The notes under the pieces were generated by a model, which had not been told where the DNA came from, searched no databases, and was given only the letters and a program-made list of their open reading frames with translations. From the NCBI GenBank assembly GCA_014155875.1, contig JACEFZ010011063.1, positions 496,001-560,000 of the forward strand: a DNA stretch of 64,000 nt, written 5' to 3'. The stretch's first letter is position 1, and each line of letters begins with the position of its first letter. Below, piece by piece: positions 25,135 through 36,357 of the stretch. The position numbers were made by a program, and so were the translations under genes. The stretch comes from Cepaea nemoralis (taxonomy: Eukaryota; Mollusca; Gastropoda; Stylommatophora; Helicidae).

Positions 25135-25846
25135 CATTACCGAGCAATGCTTCACCGAAAATGTTTCCCAATGATACTCCAGGTCACTATTTCGTCAAGT
25201 TACCGCAGACTATTGAGGTGAATCAACGCTACGCGGTTTGTCTGGCCGAAATTCAATTTCCCAACTACTACTGCAATGTGATAGTGAATGAAGTGTGGAT
25301 AAGATACATCCAACCCAAAGGAGAAGTAATAAAATGGCCGTGTCCCCCGGGGCTGTACAGTTCACCAGACGCGTTTATAGCGGAGCTGAATGACTAATGA
25401 AAGACCCGGAGTCGGGTGACAAGATGCATGTTAGATTCCATTTCAACAAAACACCAAAGAAAGTCATCGTGAAAATAATTGAACCGGGGGCCACTGTTAC
25501 TTTTAGCGACAAATTGCAAGAGCTATTACATATAATTGAAGGTGACGGGTCATTAGACTCAAATAACGACCTGAAAAATGTCTACGTCTACTGCGACCTC
25601 ATAGCCTCCAGACCAGTTGGAGACGCCATGGTTCCATTACTAAGGGCTGTTACTGTTATGAACCAACTCTCAATCTCGGTGTTTCGCATCTACGTCAAAC
25701 CACACTATGTGCCATTGAGTCGGTATTCCTTCGACATGGTGGAGATCCTTTTAACCACTGACACGGGGACAACGATCTCATTTGCCAGCGGAACTTCAGT
25801 GCTGACGTTAGATTGTCGCACGCGGAAACATTCAGACCTAGAATAA
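25113..25846 (+). pseudogene. Maverick penton-like (minor capsid) protein, frameshifted
   Basis: Frame 1 (25113-25397) contains SFYVTLPSNASPKMFPNDTP near its start and VCLAEIQFPNYY; there is no ATG before this motif, so the start looks lost. The reading continues in another frame from 25397 with KTPKKVIVKIIEPGA, VYVYCDLIASRPVGDAMVPL (25580-25640) and VKPHYVPLSRYSFDMVEI (25692-25746). The order and motifs match the single jelly-roll minor capsid protein of Mavericks. It forms the capsid vertices in the proposed virions. Confidence 0.75.
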
Positions 25847-26606
25847 TGGTGAAATATGTGGCGTAACGGCGAAATCCCAAACTTTACGAAGACTTTTACT
25901 GCAACCAAACTGGTCATGGCATGCCGGTGCTTGTAGGTGGTCGGAGTCAGAGAGGACGTGGTATCGGGAGTTTCGTCAGTGGACTCGGTCGCACGATTCT
26001 ACCCTGGTTAAAGACAGGAGGTAAGGCTTTACTTCGTAAAGGTGTCGGCACGGGTCTGCGAGTTGTCCAAAACGCTCTAGCTGGCAGGAATGTTGGAGAA
26101 GCCTTTAGAAATCACGCCAAACAAGCCGGTCAACGTTTACTGCAAGGAGCTGTCGAGCATGTTAGCCAATCAGGTAGTGGTATTAGAAGAAAGAGACGAC
26201 CAGCATCACCTGATGAACCCATCTATCCATCATGTGCCATGCCGGCGGTCATGTTCAGGCATCTCACTCGTCACCAGAATCGTCTTTCTGTCTCGACCAT
26301 GCCAGGTGGCTAAGCCATCCAGGTATTTACTTCTCCGTCTTCCCCTTGGTCTCTTCCCTTCGATCTTACCAATCGTCACCAAGTTCTCCAAGTCATTTTT
26401 TATCATAACATGCCCAACAAAGTGTGACTGTCCACGTGTAATGACTCTAATAAGTTTACGATCTTCATTTTCTTCTTGAAGGACTTGCTCATTGGTTTTT
26501 ATGTCTGTCCATGGTATTCTTTGGTGAACCCAGTAAACGTATAAAACTGACCACCGCACCTCGTCGAGCTCATAAGAAGAAGAAGTATTCGGATATTTTC
26601 GCATAA
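25846..26606 (+). pseudogene. Maverick pVI-like basic virion protein, split by an RTE tail
   Basis: After a decayed start, the frame at 25921-26221 has a Gly-rich then amphipathic segment (GRGIGSFVSGLGRTILPWLK, GVGTGLRVVQNALAG) and a basic end (GIRRKRRPASPDEP). The C-terminal tail with KKKKYSDIFA (26577-26606) lies beyond the insertion at 26222-26524. Composition resembles adenovirus pVI/pX-type internal capsid proteins and the small Gly-rich virion protein coded between penton and major capsid genes in Mavericks. The stop shares its last A with the capsid ATG. Confidence 0.6.
26222..26524 (-). mobile_element. RTE 3' fragment inserted in a Maverick gene
   Basis: A minus-strand match to the end of RTE copies A and B: ENLVTIGKIEGKRPRGRR region and KYLDGLATWHGRD (26265-26385), ending GGCATGGCACATGATGGATA at 26222. 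It is flanked by a direct repeat TGAACCCA (26214-26221 and 26525-26532), so it is a 303-bp 5'-truncated insertion. Confidence 0.85.
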
Positions 26607-27901
26607 TGGCTCACATTCACCCTCATTCTTGCGAGCGTCTTCATTCTGGTTTGGATCTGTTTAGCGTATCACCCACGTAAACGGCGGTAGAAGAGGAGCA
26701 GTGTGTGGAGATACATCATCTCGCGTTTTTAGCTCCATGCGCACCTATAGAATTTGTTATATCTGGTACCAATGAAGAGTATCTGGATCTGCTTAACACG
26801 TTTTTACACTTCAGAGCAAAAGTCACACTACCCAACGGTGACAAACTACCACCCACGGCTGACGTCGTCCCGGTCAACTATTACCTGCACGGTCTGTTTT
26901 CTCAAGTGGATGTCTCACTCAACGACACGCTAATCACCCCTAGTGAAAACACACATCCGTATAGAGCCTACCTGGATGCCACTCTGAATCATGGATAGGA
27001 AGCCAAGAGAAGTCATCTCTATTAGTATGATACAGCCAAATTTCTCGATGACGCGCAAGGCGATAACAACAACGGACTAAAAACACTACGCCAACTAGAC
27101 AATGAGAGTCAAGAAATAGATATGATGGGTCGGCTACACGCCGATATTTTCGTGCAAGATCGCTACATGATAAACGGGGTGGATTTGAAAATTAAGCTGA
27201 CTCCATCGTAATCTACCTTTAAACTCTTGGCCCCCGACGGTGCAGTTGGTTACTCATCTATTATAACATATGCCACGTTTGTGGTTCGTAAAGCCAGACT
27301 AAACCTTGCCATCGCTCTTGCCCATGAGAAGCCTTGATGAGAACCAACGCCAAATTCCCAGTCAAGAGTGTGGCGCTAAACACATTAGCTATCCCTCGGG
27401 TGTTGTTATCTCATACTCAAGACAATCTGTTTATGAGTAAAACACCCACTCGCATCGTGATTGGACTTATTACATCAACCGCCTTTAAAGGCACCTTCAA
27501 CGCCAATCTTTATAATTTTCAAACCTTTGGACTAACGTATCTGAACATAACTGTCGATGGCCGATCTGCCATCAGCAAACCCTTAACCATGGACTTTGAC
27601 AGTAATCAATACGTACGAGCCTTTTTTGGTATTAATCTAGCGATGGGTCTGGTGGGAAAGGACGCCGGTAATTCTATTGACTATAAAAAATATAAACATG
27701 GCTATACACTTTATGCCTTTGATCTGAGTCCCAGTTTACTGGACGGATAATCAGTTTGAGATGCCGAGAACTGGACCTTTAACACTGGAATTTAAGTTCA
27801 ACTCACCCACACCAGAACCATTACAAGTCGTCGTCTACGCCGAGCACGACGGGATAATTGAAATATCCAAGACCAGACAAGTGCTAACAGATTACGCCTA
27901 G
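26606..27901 (+). pseudogene. Maverick major capsid protein (double jelly-roll)
   Basis: ATG at 26606 overlaps the previous stop. The N-terminal part has SGLDLFSVSPT (26645-26677), PCAPIEFVISGT, and VPVNYYLHGLFSQVDVSLND with THPYRAYLDATLNHG (26872-26996), which are hallmark segments of Maverick/adintovirus major capsid proteins. After breaks (stops near 26678, 26997, 27028, 27208 and 27335) the C-terminal jelly roll resumes (FKGTFNANLYNFQTFGLTYL, 27490-27548; KHGYTLYAFDLSPSLLDG, 27697-27750) and a further frame change follows to the stop at 27899. In intact elements it forms the capsid hexons. The span of 432 codons suggests internal loss. Confidence 0.87.
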
Positions 27902-27903
27902 TC

Positions 27904-28260
27904 ATGGACACAGACCAGATTACCAGAATACTACTAGCTGATACGTATGTGAGCCGGTTACAGGTCAGAGTGTGCGCTCGAGGTGAGTTACCTAGACACC
28001 TAGATAGAACCAGACCAGCGGCGTTTGTCGTAAACAGTGACCCCAGCAATAAACCGGGTTCCCACTGGATCGCCATGTATTATCGCAGACTGCGCAGAAG
28101 AAATCATTCCTGATTCAACGGGCAAGACGGCATTTACCTGCAAAGCGTTGTGGAACGTAATGAGCACGGCAAGGCACGTAGAGCGCCCTGGTCATCCACT
28201 GCACCTGTATTCGTCTCCAGTCGTCTCGACTTGTCTTGCCACTGGACTCAGATGGACTCA
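27904..28260 (+). pseudogene. Maverick adenain-like maturation protease, C-terminal part lost
   Basis: MDTDQITRILLADTYVSR, then PAAFVVNSDPSNKPGSHWIA (28018-28077), where the HW pair carries the catalytic His of the adenovirus-type cysteine protease. The frame breaks right after WIAMYY (near 28085), and I cannot find the segment with the catalytic Cys. It processes capsid proteins in intact elements. Three bases after the capsid gene stop. Confidence 0.8.
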
Positions 28261-28454
28261 GGCGAGAGAGTGAGGTCGACGAATTGAGCAACTCTTCCTC
28301 ACTTAAATCCAAATCATCGCGCAAGTCATTCTTCATAAAGAAAAAAAAAAAAAACATAGAGCTTATGATAGGTGGTTCCCCTCTGAGACCCGTGATACAC
28401 ATAAACAGCACTTTATTAGTAGTAGAGGTAGTGTACCTGACTGTGACCAGATCT
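28261..28454. other. Maverick right flank, no gene
   Basis: Contains an A15 run (28341-28355) and no terminal repeat. It runs into the 51-bp minisatellite. Confidence 0.5.
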
Positions 28455-29094
28455 GTGTCTACATCCATGATCTATACTTGCAGTTAATCTGTATATGTAA
28501 TCTATATCTGTGTCCACATCCATGATCTATACTTGCAGTCAATCTGTATATGTAATCTATATCTGTGTCTACTTCCATGATCTATACTTGCAGTCAATCT
28601 GTATATGTAATCTATATCTGTGTCTACATCCATGATCTATAATTGCAGTCTGTATATGTAATCTATATCTGTGTCCACATCCACGATCTATAATTGCAGT
28701 CTGTATATGTAATCTATATATGTGTCTACTTCCATGATCTATACTTGTAGTCAATCTGTATATGTAATCTATATCTGTGTCTACTTCCATGATCTATACT
28801 TGCAGTCTGTATATGTAATCTATATCTGTGTCTACTTCCATGATCTATACTTGCAGTCTGTATATGTAATCTATATATGTGTCTACATCCATGATCTATA
28901 CTTGCAGTCTGTATATGTAATCTATATATGTGTCTACATCCATGATCTATACATGCAGTCTGTATATGTTAATCTATATCTGTGTCTACATCCATGATCT
29001 ATACATGCAGTCTGTATATGTAATCTATATCTGTGTCTACATCAATGTTCTAAACTTGTAGTCAATCTGTATATGTAGTCTATATCCTTTGTCT
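28455..29094. repeat. 51-bp minisatellite, first block
   Basis: Unit contains GTCTACATCCATGATCTATA, CTTGCAGTCTGTATATGTAA and TCTATATCT, in 51-56 bp versions (with or without CAAT after CAGT). About 12 units. Further blocks at 29345-29917 and 36905-37130 show one array split by a SINE and an LTR element. Confidence 0.93.
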
Positions 29095-29335
29095 AAGCCG
29101 GCCTACCTGTCCTAGGTGTTAACGTCTTTATCCGTAATCCCGTATATTCTCGTGCGTAACGTAACCTGTACGAGAATCGGTAGAGGTTCACGTCGCGTTC
29201 GTAACTGACGGGGTATGTGAGCCGGTCGCAAAGAAAGCAATGGCAAACTACTGAGCATAATCTTGCCTAGTACATCAATAGCAGTGGAAAAATGCTGATG
29301 TCACTGCAAGGTCTTGTAAGGGATATGTGACAAAA
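29095..29335 (+). repeat. SINE family II, + strand copy inside the minisatellite
   Basis: GCCGGCCTACCTGTCCTAGG holds a box A-like TGTCCTAGGTG, GGTTCACGTC (29187-29196) is a box B, and the tail module GCAATGGCAAACTACTGAGC with ATAATCTTGCC is at 29240-29272. Minisatellite units lie on both sides. Confidence 0.72.
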
Positions 29336-29344
29336 AAGAATATG

Positions 29345-29917
29345 TGTCTAAATACATGATCCATACTCGCAGTCAGTCTGTATATGTAGACTATACATGT
29401 GTCTGCATCCATGATCTATACTTGCAGTCTGTATATGTAGTCTATATCTGTGTCTACATCCATGATCTATACTTGCAGTTTGTATATGTAATCTATATCT
29501 GTGTCTACATCCATGATCTATACATGCAGTCTGTATATGTAATCTATATCTGTGTCTACATCCATCATCTATACTTGCAGTCTGTATATGTAATCTATAT
29601 ATGTGCCTACATCCATGATCTATACTTGGAGTCAATCTGTATATATAATCTATATCTGTGTCTACATCCATGATCTATACTTGCAGTCTGTATATGTAAT
29701 CCATATCTGTGTCTACATCTGTGATCTATACTTGCAGTCTGTATATCTAATCTATATCTGTGTCTTCATCCATGATCTATACTTGCAGTCTGTATATCTA
29801 ATCTATATCTGTGTCTTCATCCATGATCTATACTTTTAGTCAGTCTGTATTTGTAGTCTATACCGGTGTCATCATCTATGATCTATACTTGCAGTCTGTA
29901 TATCTAATCTATACCTG
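29345..29917. repeat. 51-bp minisatellite, second block
   Basis: About 11 units of the same repeat as 28455-29094. The last unit holds the CCTG target duplicate (29914-29917) of the LTR element. Confidence 0.92.
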
Positions 29918-29974
29918 TGTCAGAATCTCGAATGTCTCCAACCGAGATGCAGGAACATCGTTACGACCCTGACA
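29918..29974 (+). repeat. 5' LTR, internally deleted to 57 bp
   Basis: The first 48 bp and the last 9 bp of the 543-bp 3' LTR are joined directly (TTACG|ACCCTGACA). Both termini are intact; 486 bp, including any promoter, are missing. Confidence 0.88.
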
Positions 29975-30806
29975 TGTGTGAACGTGGTGGCATCGTCCGG
30001 CTTTAAATTAATTAAGATTTGAACCTAGATTTGTAAACGTGAGGACTTTTGTCCAGCTTTAATGTACATTTAAATGTGAACGTAAAGGCTCATCCTTATA
30101 TATTATTAGATTTTTTGAATATGGAGGCTAGATGTGAACGTAAAGTACATACATTTGTTTGATCTTGTAAACGTGTAAAACATCAGTGATTGTGTAACTT
30201 GTCGCCATTTTGACCTTGTCGACATTGTGAAATCGTCGCCATTGTAACCTTGTCGCCATCTTGTAAACTTGATGTCTATGTCCTTACTGAATGTCATCTT
30301 GATGTAAGTGATGTGTCATCAGTGTTGTAGAGTGTTGAGATATATTTAGATTGTCTTTGTGAAGTTAGTTGTGGAAAGCAGAAAGTTTCGGAAAGAAAGT
30401 GACTTGTGGTTTTGAAAAAAATTGTTGACTGACGACATTACGACCTACAATTACACTCAACGCCATACAAACCTAATCAAAACTTAGTGACAAGCATACA
30501 CACCACATCAGATAGACGCTAATTTATTTCCTCCAAAAACAAAGCAGGTTTTCTGTGCCATCTGAAACCCTTGCCCGTAGAGGTCATTTGTGTTTTGAAG
30601 TAGCGACCCTACGGTTCCTAGCCCTGATGTGAACCGTTCTCCACCGCATCCAGTACACTTGAGTATATATTTCTTTTCTATATACTTTCGGATGCAAATT
30701 TGGGCACAAATTGTAAGTTGAACACAATTGTAAATTTTTCACTTTACTAACACCTTGTAACAAAGTGTGTGTGTCTGACAACTCATTTGCATTTAAATTT
30801 TCCATC

Positions 30807-32989
30807 ATGCCTTCATTAAATGATTTCATCGAGATGGGTTTAAAGCTAAAGTTAACTGGTGACGAGTTGACAAAGTGGAGTGAGCTAAGTATTCTGAACA
30901 CCTGCGAGAGAAAGCGAGCGAACGCGACGAAAGAGCGGCTGAAAGAGCTGCCAAACAGGCAGAGTTAGATAATGAATTGAGGAAGGCTGAAATCTCAGCT
31001 CAGAGTAAAAGAGAAGAGTTGGAGTTGCAACTAAAAATTAAACAGCTTGAAGCCAATACCGCCATAGACAAAGAGTCTAAGAAAGCTGAAAGACTGGAGA
31101 AAGAAAACCAGTACAAAAAGTATCAAGGTATTGTGAGAAATTATACCTCAGGTGACTGCATTGCAGCCTTCACCCAGAATTTTGAAACCTTAATGGACCA
31201 TTTCCAGGTCCCACTTTCTGAATGGAATATTATTTATATGAGGAGTTTGTCAGGGGAGCCTCTGAAAGTCATAGAGACTATCCCCAAAGACCTCAGAAAA
31301 GATTACCATTATCTAAAATCAAAGATTATGGCACAATTTATGCTAGATGAGGCAGGTTACAGAGAACAATTCAGCAAGTTGAGTCCAAAACCGACTCAAA
31401 CGTTCTCTGACTACCTCTGCTTAGTCCGAGACATATTTACCAAATGGACTTCAGCAGCTAAAATAGATAAAGATTATCAGAAATTAGAAGATCTCATCAT
31501 CAGGGATAAAGTCATCTCATCCCTTCCATCAGCATTTTCAAAATTTTTGCAAGAGAATGAATGTACGAGTGTAGATCAGATTGAGAGACGTGGTTCGGCT
31601 TACTATACAGCCAATAAACATTGTTTTGCTAGTGAAGCTACTGATACAAACTTTGTAGCAGCGGCTAACTATGAAAAACCCCGATCAGAACCTTATAATA
31701 GGCAAAAACCATATAAGCCTACTTCTGAGAAATACAATCATTGTAGATATTGTAACTTTTCACACCACCAAGGTGAGATGTGTGACAAAAACCCAGCATA
31801 TCTTACATATCTACAGAACATCATAAATAGCCAAGATAAGGAACGTAAATCCTTCAAAAAGGCACGTAAATGTTTCCTCTGTAAGGCGTACGGGAACTGG
31901 CGTCATGCTTGTAAAGGAAGGCAAATGACCAAGAAAGCAAATGCCGCCTTATTTGATAGTTCATCGTCAGATGAAGAACAATCAGAGAAACACCCTGTGA
32001 ACTCAGCACAGGCTTTTGACATGTTTAACGCAAATAAATGTACTGTTTGTAATACCTTATATGAAGATGGCATTTTGACATGCGGCCACTCCATTCCTAT
32101 TGCCAATGAAGAAGCTAATTTGGTAATAGATTCCAAAGGCAGAATAAACATCCACCAGGGATATGTGAATGGCAAGCCTGCTACAGTCCTTCGGGACACC
32201 GGCAGTTCACTTATTGGACTAAAGAGAAAGTTCATAATGCCTACAGACTATACAGGCAGGCATGTAACATGCAGAACATTCTCTGGAAATATTGAAAAGT
32301 ACCCATTAGCATGGGCATATATTCAGACACCTTTCCTCACTGGGAAAGTAAAATGCGCAGCATTAACTAACCCTGTGTGTGATATTATCATTGGAAATTT
32401 ACCAGAGGTGAATGATATGCCTCATGATATAACATCTGTTTGCATTGATGAGAACATAACATCACCACCATCACATGTCATCATTGATAATGTTGTACCA
32501 CCAAATGAATGTATGGTAGCTAATGTAGCACTAAGATCTCATGACATCATTGATCAAACTGTTTCATCACCATCTGATATCATTGAATGTGTGAACGCAG
32601 TAACTAGATCTACTGCTAGAGTTCAAGATGAAATTAACCAAACTGAGGCTATAGAAATGATTAGCCCAGTGGTACTACCTCCTAAAACCACGAAGGAGAC
32701 TTTTGTAACAGCCCAAAAGGCTGATCCTTTATTGTCCAAATATTTTAATCTGATCGGCCAAAAGCCAAAGGTAACCAAAAATGCAAGATGGCATTTTGCT
32801 TTGAGAAATTGCATCCTCACCAGGTACTATACCAGAGGTGACAGCACAACAGAGCAAACTGTTTTGCCGATTGAGTACCGTAAGCAAGCCTTACATCTTG
32901 CCCATGATATACCTCTTGCAGGGCATATGGCATACTCTAAGACCAGATCAAGATTACTTACAGTTTTATTGGCCCAAATTCTGCAATGA
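30807..32989 (+). pseudogene. LTR element gag-protease (and integrase zinc-finger start)
   Basis: ATG at 30807 starts MPSLNDFIEMGLKLKLTGDE. A frameshift near 30890 leads into the main frame, with a charged coiled coil (30900-31110), a gag core with FTQNFETLMDHFQVPLSEWN (31169-31228), cysteine motifs CRYCNFSHHQGEMC (31743-31784) and CFLCKAYGNWRHAC (31871-31912), an aspartic protease site DTGSS (32196-32210) with CDIIIGNLP as its later partner strand, and at the end HLAHDIPLAGH (32894-32926), the His pair of the integrase zinc finger. The frame then shifts near 32950. The gag packages element RNA; the protease cuts the polyprotein. Open length without stops is 670 codons. Confidence 0.85.
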
Positions 32990-34193
32990 CATTAAGCAAT
33001 ATTGTAGAAGTTGTGACATCTGCCAAAAACTAGTGAAGAAAGGTAAACACCCACAGGCAAAATTACAGATTACTGACTTAGCCAGTCGACCTTTTGAGAA
33101 AATATCTGTCGACATAGTGGGCCCTCTTAATCAAATAACAACCAGAGGGAATAAATATATTATTACCATCATTGATTTATGTAGCCGCTGGCCGGAAGCG
33201 ATTCCGTTAAAGAACATAACTGCCAATGATATAATGGAAGTTTTCTTCCATACATTTTCACGGATAGGATTTCCAGACACTATCCTATCAGATAGGGGAA
33301 GCCAGTTCATTGCCGCATCTACTCAAGCTTTCACCAAAATGTTAGGGGTGAAACAATGTTTCAATTCTCCATATCACCCTCACTCAACTGGAATCATAGA
33401 AAAGTTTAACGGTGATTTAAAGCATATGCTTGCTAAAGTCACGCAAGAACATCCCAACAACTGGGACATATATTTGTCTGCTATACTTTTTGCTTATCGC
33501 GAAGTGCCACATTCTAGTACTGGATTCTCTCCTTTTGAACTTATCTATGGTGCCAAACCACGTGACCCATTGAGTATCTATCATCAAATGTTAACTGAAG
33601 CCACTCCTTTACTTAAACCCATATCATCATACGTATACGTTACATCATTGCGTGAAAGAATCATCAAATCTTGTATAATTGCAAATGAAGCACTAAAATT
33701 ATCTGGGGCTACATATAGACAATATGCAGACAAAGGTAACAGGACAATAACGTTGACACCTGGACAGGACGTACTTCTTCTCTTACCTAGTGACAGACAC
33801 TTATTGACTGAGTCTTGGCAAGGACCATTTAAAGTAATAAGACAGATTTCAGCTGTAGACTATGAGATTCAAATAAAAGACAAACATAAAATATTCCACA
33901 TTAATATGCTAAGACCATATTACAACAGAGACAACGAACAAGACGATACAACAGCTTGTACAGTGATAATAGACCATGAAGATGACGAAGATAGTGACGA
34001 AATTCCAACACCTGCATTAGACACGACAAACTGCTTGAAAGAAATCAAAATAAACCCAAACTTAACTCAAGCAGAAACAGACAGCTGCAAACATCTCATA
34101 CAACAGTACAACACCATCTTTTCCAACAACCCAGGACAAACAGAATTAGTACAGCATCACATCACACTCACTTCAAACACACCCATACAATGA
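32950..34193 (+). CDS. LTR element integrase with GPY/F module, then RT start
   Basis: Continues the zinc finger with FYWPKFCNDIKQYCRSCDIC (Cys pair, 32963-33022). Core: Asp in ISVDIVGPL (33104-33130), Asp in ILSDRGSQF (33283-33309) and Glu in HSTGIIEKFNGDLKH (33381-33425), the D,D35E triad. The GPY/F-like module has WQGPFKVIRQ (33817-33846) and FHINMLRPYY (33895-33924). An acidic linker follows, then LTQAETDSCKHLI and FSNNPGQTELVQHHI, which begin an RT domain. The frame stops at 34191-34193 where RT sequence is deleted. The integrase itself looks undamaged apart from the upstream frameshift. Confidence 0.87.
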
Positions 34194-34199
34194 CAGACC

Positions 34200-34995
34200 A
34201 CATAAAGACATTACAGCAGACATTTGAACGTATCAGACAGCACGGACTGACGGTAAAGCCTACAAAAGTAGACATAGCCTATCAGGAAATATCCTTCTTG
34301 GGGTACAAATATCTAATGGCTTTGTCACGACAGACGATAACATCGTGTCCAAAATACTGAAACTCTCACTTCCGACTACGAAAAAGCAAGTCAGAAGTGT
34401 GTTAGGATTATTAAATTATTATAGACAGTTCATACCAGATTTTGCTGAACTGACTGAAAAATTTACTAACCTACTAACGAAAGATCAACCTGAAAAGATT
34501 GTAAACAATGAATGCCTAAAATTTGCATTCCAGAAAGTGTTATCTTATTTTTCTGAGAATAGTTTAAAGAATCCCATTCTCAAATTGCCAAAATTACATA
34601 TTCCTTTCAGATTACGCACAGACGCGAGCTCCGTGGCGATTGGGGTAGTTCTGTTACAGGAACATGATAACATTCTACATCCTGTATACTACGTCTCCAG
34701 AAAATTGAAACCAAGAGAACGCGCTTGGTCGACACCACAGTTGGAAGCCCTTGCTCTAGTGGTGGGTATAACTAAATTGTCCAGATTCCTCCTGGGACGT
34801 CATTTTATTGTAGAGTCCGACAATAGCCCATTAAAATTTATCACTTCAGGAGTACCTACCAACCATATGATAGCGCGCTGGTCTCTTAAGCTTCAAGATT
34901 ACAGCTTTGAAGTTCGACATATCGCTGGCAGAACCAACACGATTGCCGATCTTTTGTCCCGTTGTCCGACCGACCCAGTAAGCACTAATGTCTGA
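34200..34995 (+). pseudogene. LTR element RT C-terminal end and RNase H
   Basis: QTFERIRQHGLTVKPTKVDI (34221-34280) is the part of RT just after the catalytic YxDD strand; the deletion removed everything between RT start and this point. After a frame change near 34300 the thumb/connection has LGLLNYYRQFIPDFAELTEK (34402-34461). RNase H: Asp in LRTDASSVAIGVVL (34612-34653), Glu in TPQLEALAL (34732-34758), Asp in VESDNSPLKF (34810-34839), and IAGRTNTIADLLSR (34921-34962). No integrase follows; the stop is at 34993. Confidence 0.87.
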
Positions 34996-36340
34996 GTGCA
35001 GTGTGTTAAATACACTCAGACCAACACAGCCATCAGTGAAGTTTTTTTTCCACGAAAGCTGTGTATGTCTACTATGTGATGTGATAGGGTTCATTCCCAC
35101 TATATATAGTTTTTCTTATTTTATTATTACTGTAATAAGTGTCGTGAATAATTGTGTAGCGTGTGGTAGAAAACGAACAATATTAATTGTATATATATTA
35201 CGAAACAAGAACAGTGCCACATTCGCTCTGAACTTACCTCAAGCGAATCTATCCAATTTATCAGTGGTAATCTGCGATTGGAACATATCCAGTGATATTT
35301 TAATCCGTGTATGAAAGAGTGAACTGAACTTTGACATTTACACCACTGCAGTCAATCGAAATCCAGAAGTTTTCCAGCGAAACAACGAACACATGAACTA
35401 TCAGAACAGTTACATTCCGAATTGCTACATCAGACCGGAACAAGTGTGTTATAGAAGTTTCAACATCAGCTTTTCGTGTGTACTTCCGGATAATTTATAA
35501 ATTTAGTCCAAAATTAGCAGACGACAAACAAAACCTTAAAAAGCTTATGACGCTTCTAAAATATTTATGAATCACCAATTTCGAATACACGAATTGTGTA
35601 TTAAGATCTTTTTCAACTAGTGTAATCTTAGAATCATATCTTGATTAACTTATTTCATACTATCGACATTTTTTCGCTAGTATGGAAAAACATCAAGCTA
35701 TGACGCTGAGAAATAGAAGAATAATTGTAATATATTAGATTTGATAGTTTTTGAAATTATGTACCTTTCATTTAATTGTTATTACATTATTACACCAAGG
35801 GCGGTAAATTGAAATGTATTCGAATATGTGTTGTATATAAATAGCCATGGTGTTGCCAGATTGTTAACACTCCAAGAAGTCATCAACTGGGCATGGTATA
35901 GGGTTACCGACGTTGTAGACCGACGGAAAAGCTCCCGGCCAAATGAGGTCAGAGCTCGAGCGTTGAATGCGGCTTATATAAAAGCCGTATTACAGTCTTA
36001 CCCGATGTTTTTTGTTACAAAGAGCATATTATTACTTTTTTTTTTAAAGAGGTTGCGAGGTAGTTGCTTTGAAAGCTGGTGCTACCGATCTGACTGGGTC
36101 AATATTGCAACTCAGGTAATCATCCATCGAGAGGATGAAACTTGGCAAGTGGTAAAGATTGAACACCACATGTCTTAAAATACAACTTGCATTTCTTATG
36201 TATTTCTATGCCAATGTATGTATTCTTATGTATTTCTATACCAATGTATATAACAACAGAAAGGTCGATTCTGACATGGTTAAAATATTAACCCGGTATG
36301 TATATAGAGAGTATACATGAAAGATGAGATCTTTCATGAA
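34996..36340 (+). other. LTR element 3' untranslated region
   Basis: 1.3 kb, AT-rich, no env-like gene. A 116-codon frame at 35828-36178 has no recognisable motif. A small palindrome, CATGAAAGAT with ATCTTTCATG around a 3-nt loop, is at 36317-36339. Confidence 0.55.
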
Positions 36341-36357
36341 GAAGCCCCGGGGGAGCG
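36341..36357 (+). promoter_or_regulatory. Polypurine tract of the LTR element
   Basis: AAGCCCCGGGGGAGCG directly precedes the 3' LTR, the position of the plus-strand primer. The purine run is interrupted by CCCC, so the assignment is by position. Confidence 0.45.

Noticed and set aside
35828..36178. env-like or accessory gene of the LTR element
   Set aside because: 116 codons without signal peptide, glycosylation pattern or recognisable motif; probably chance.
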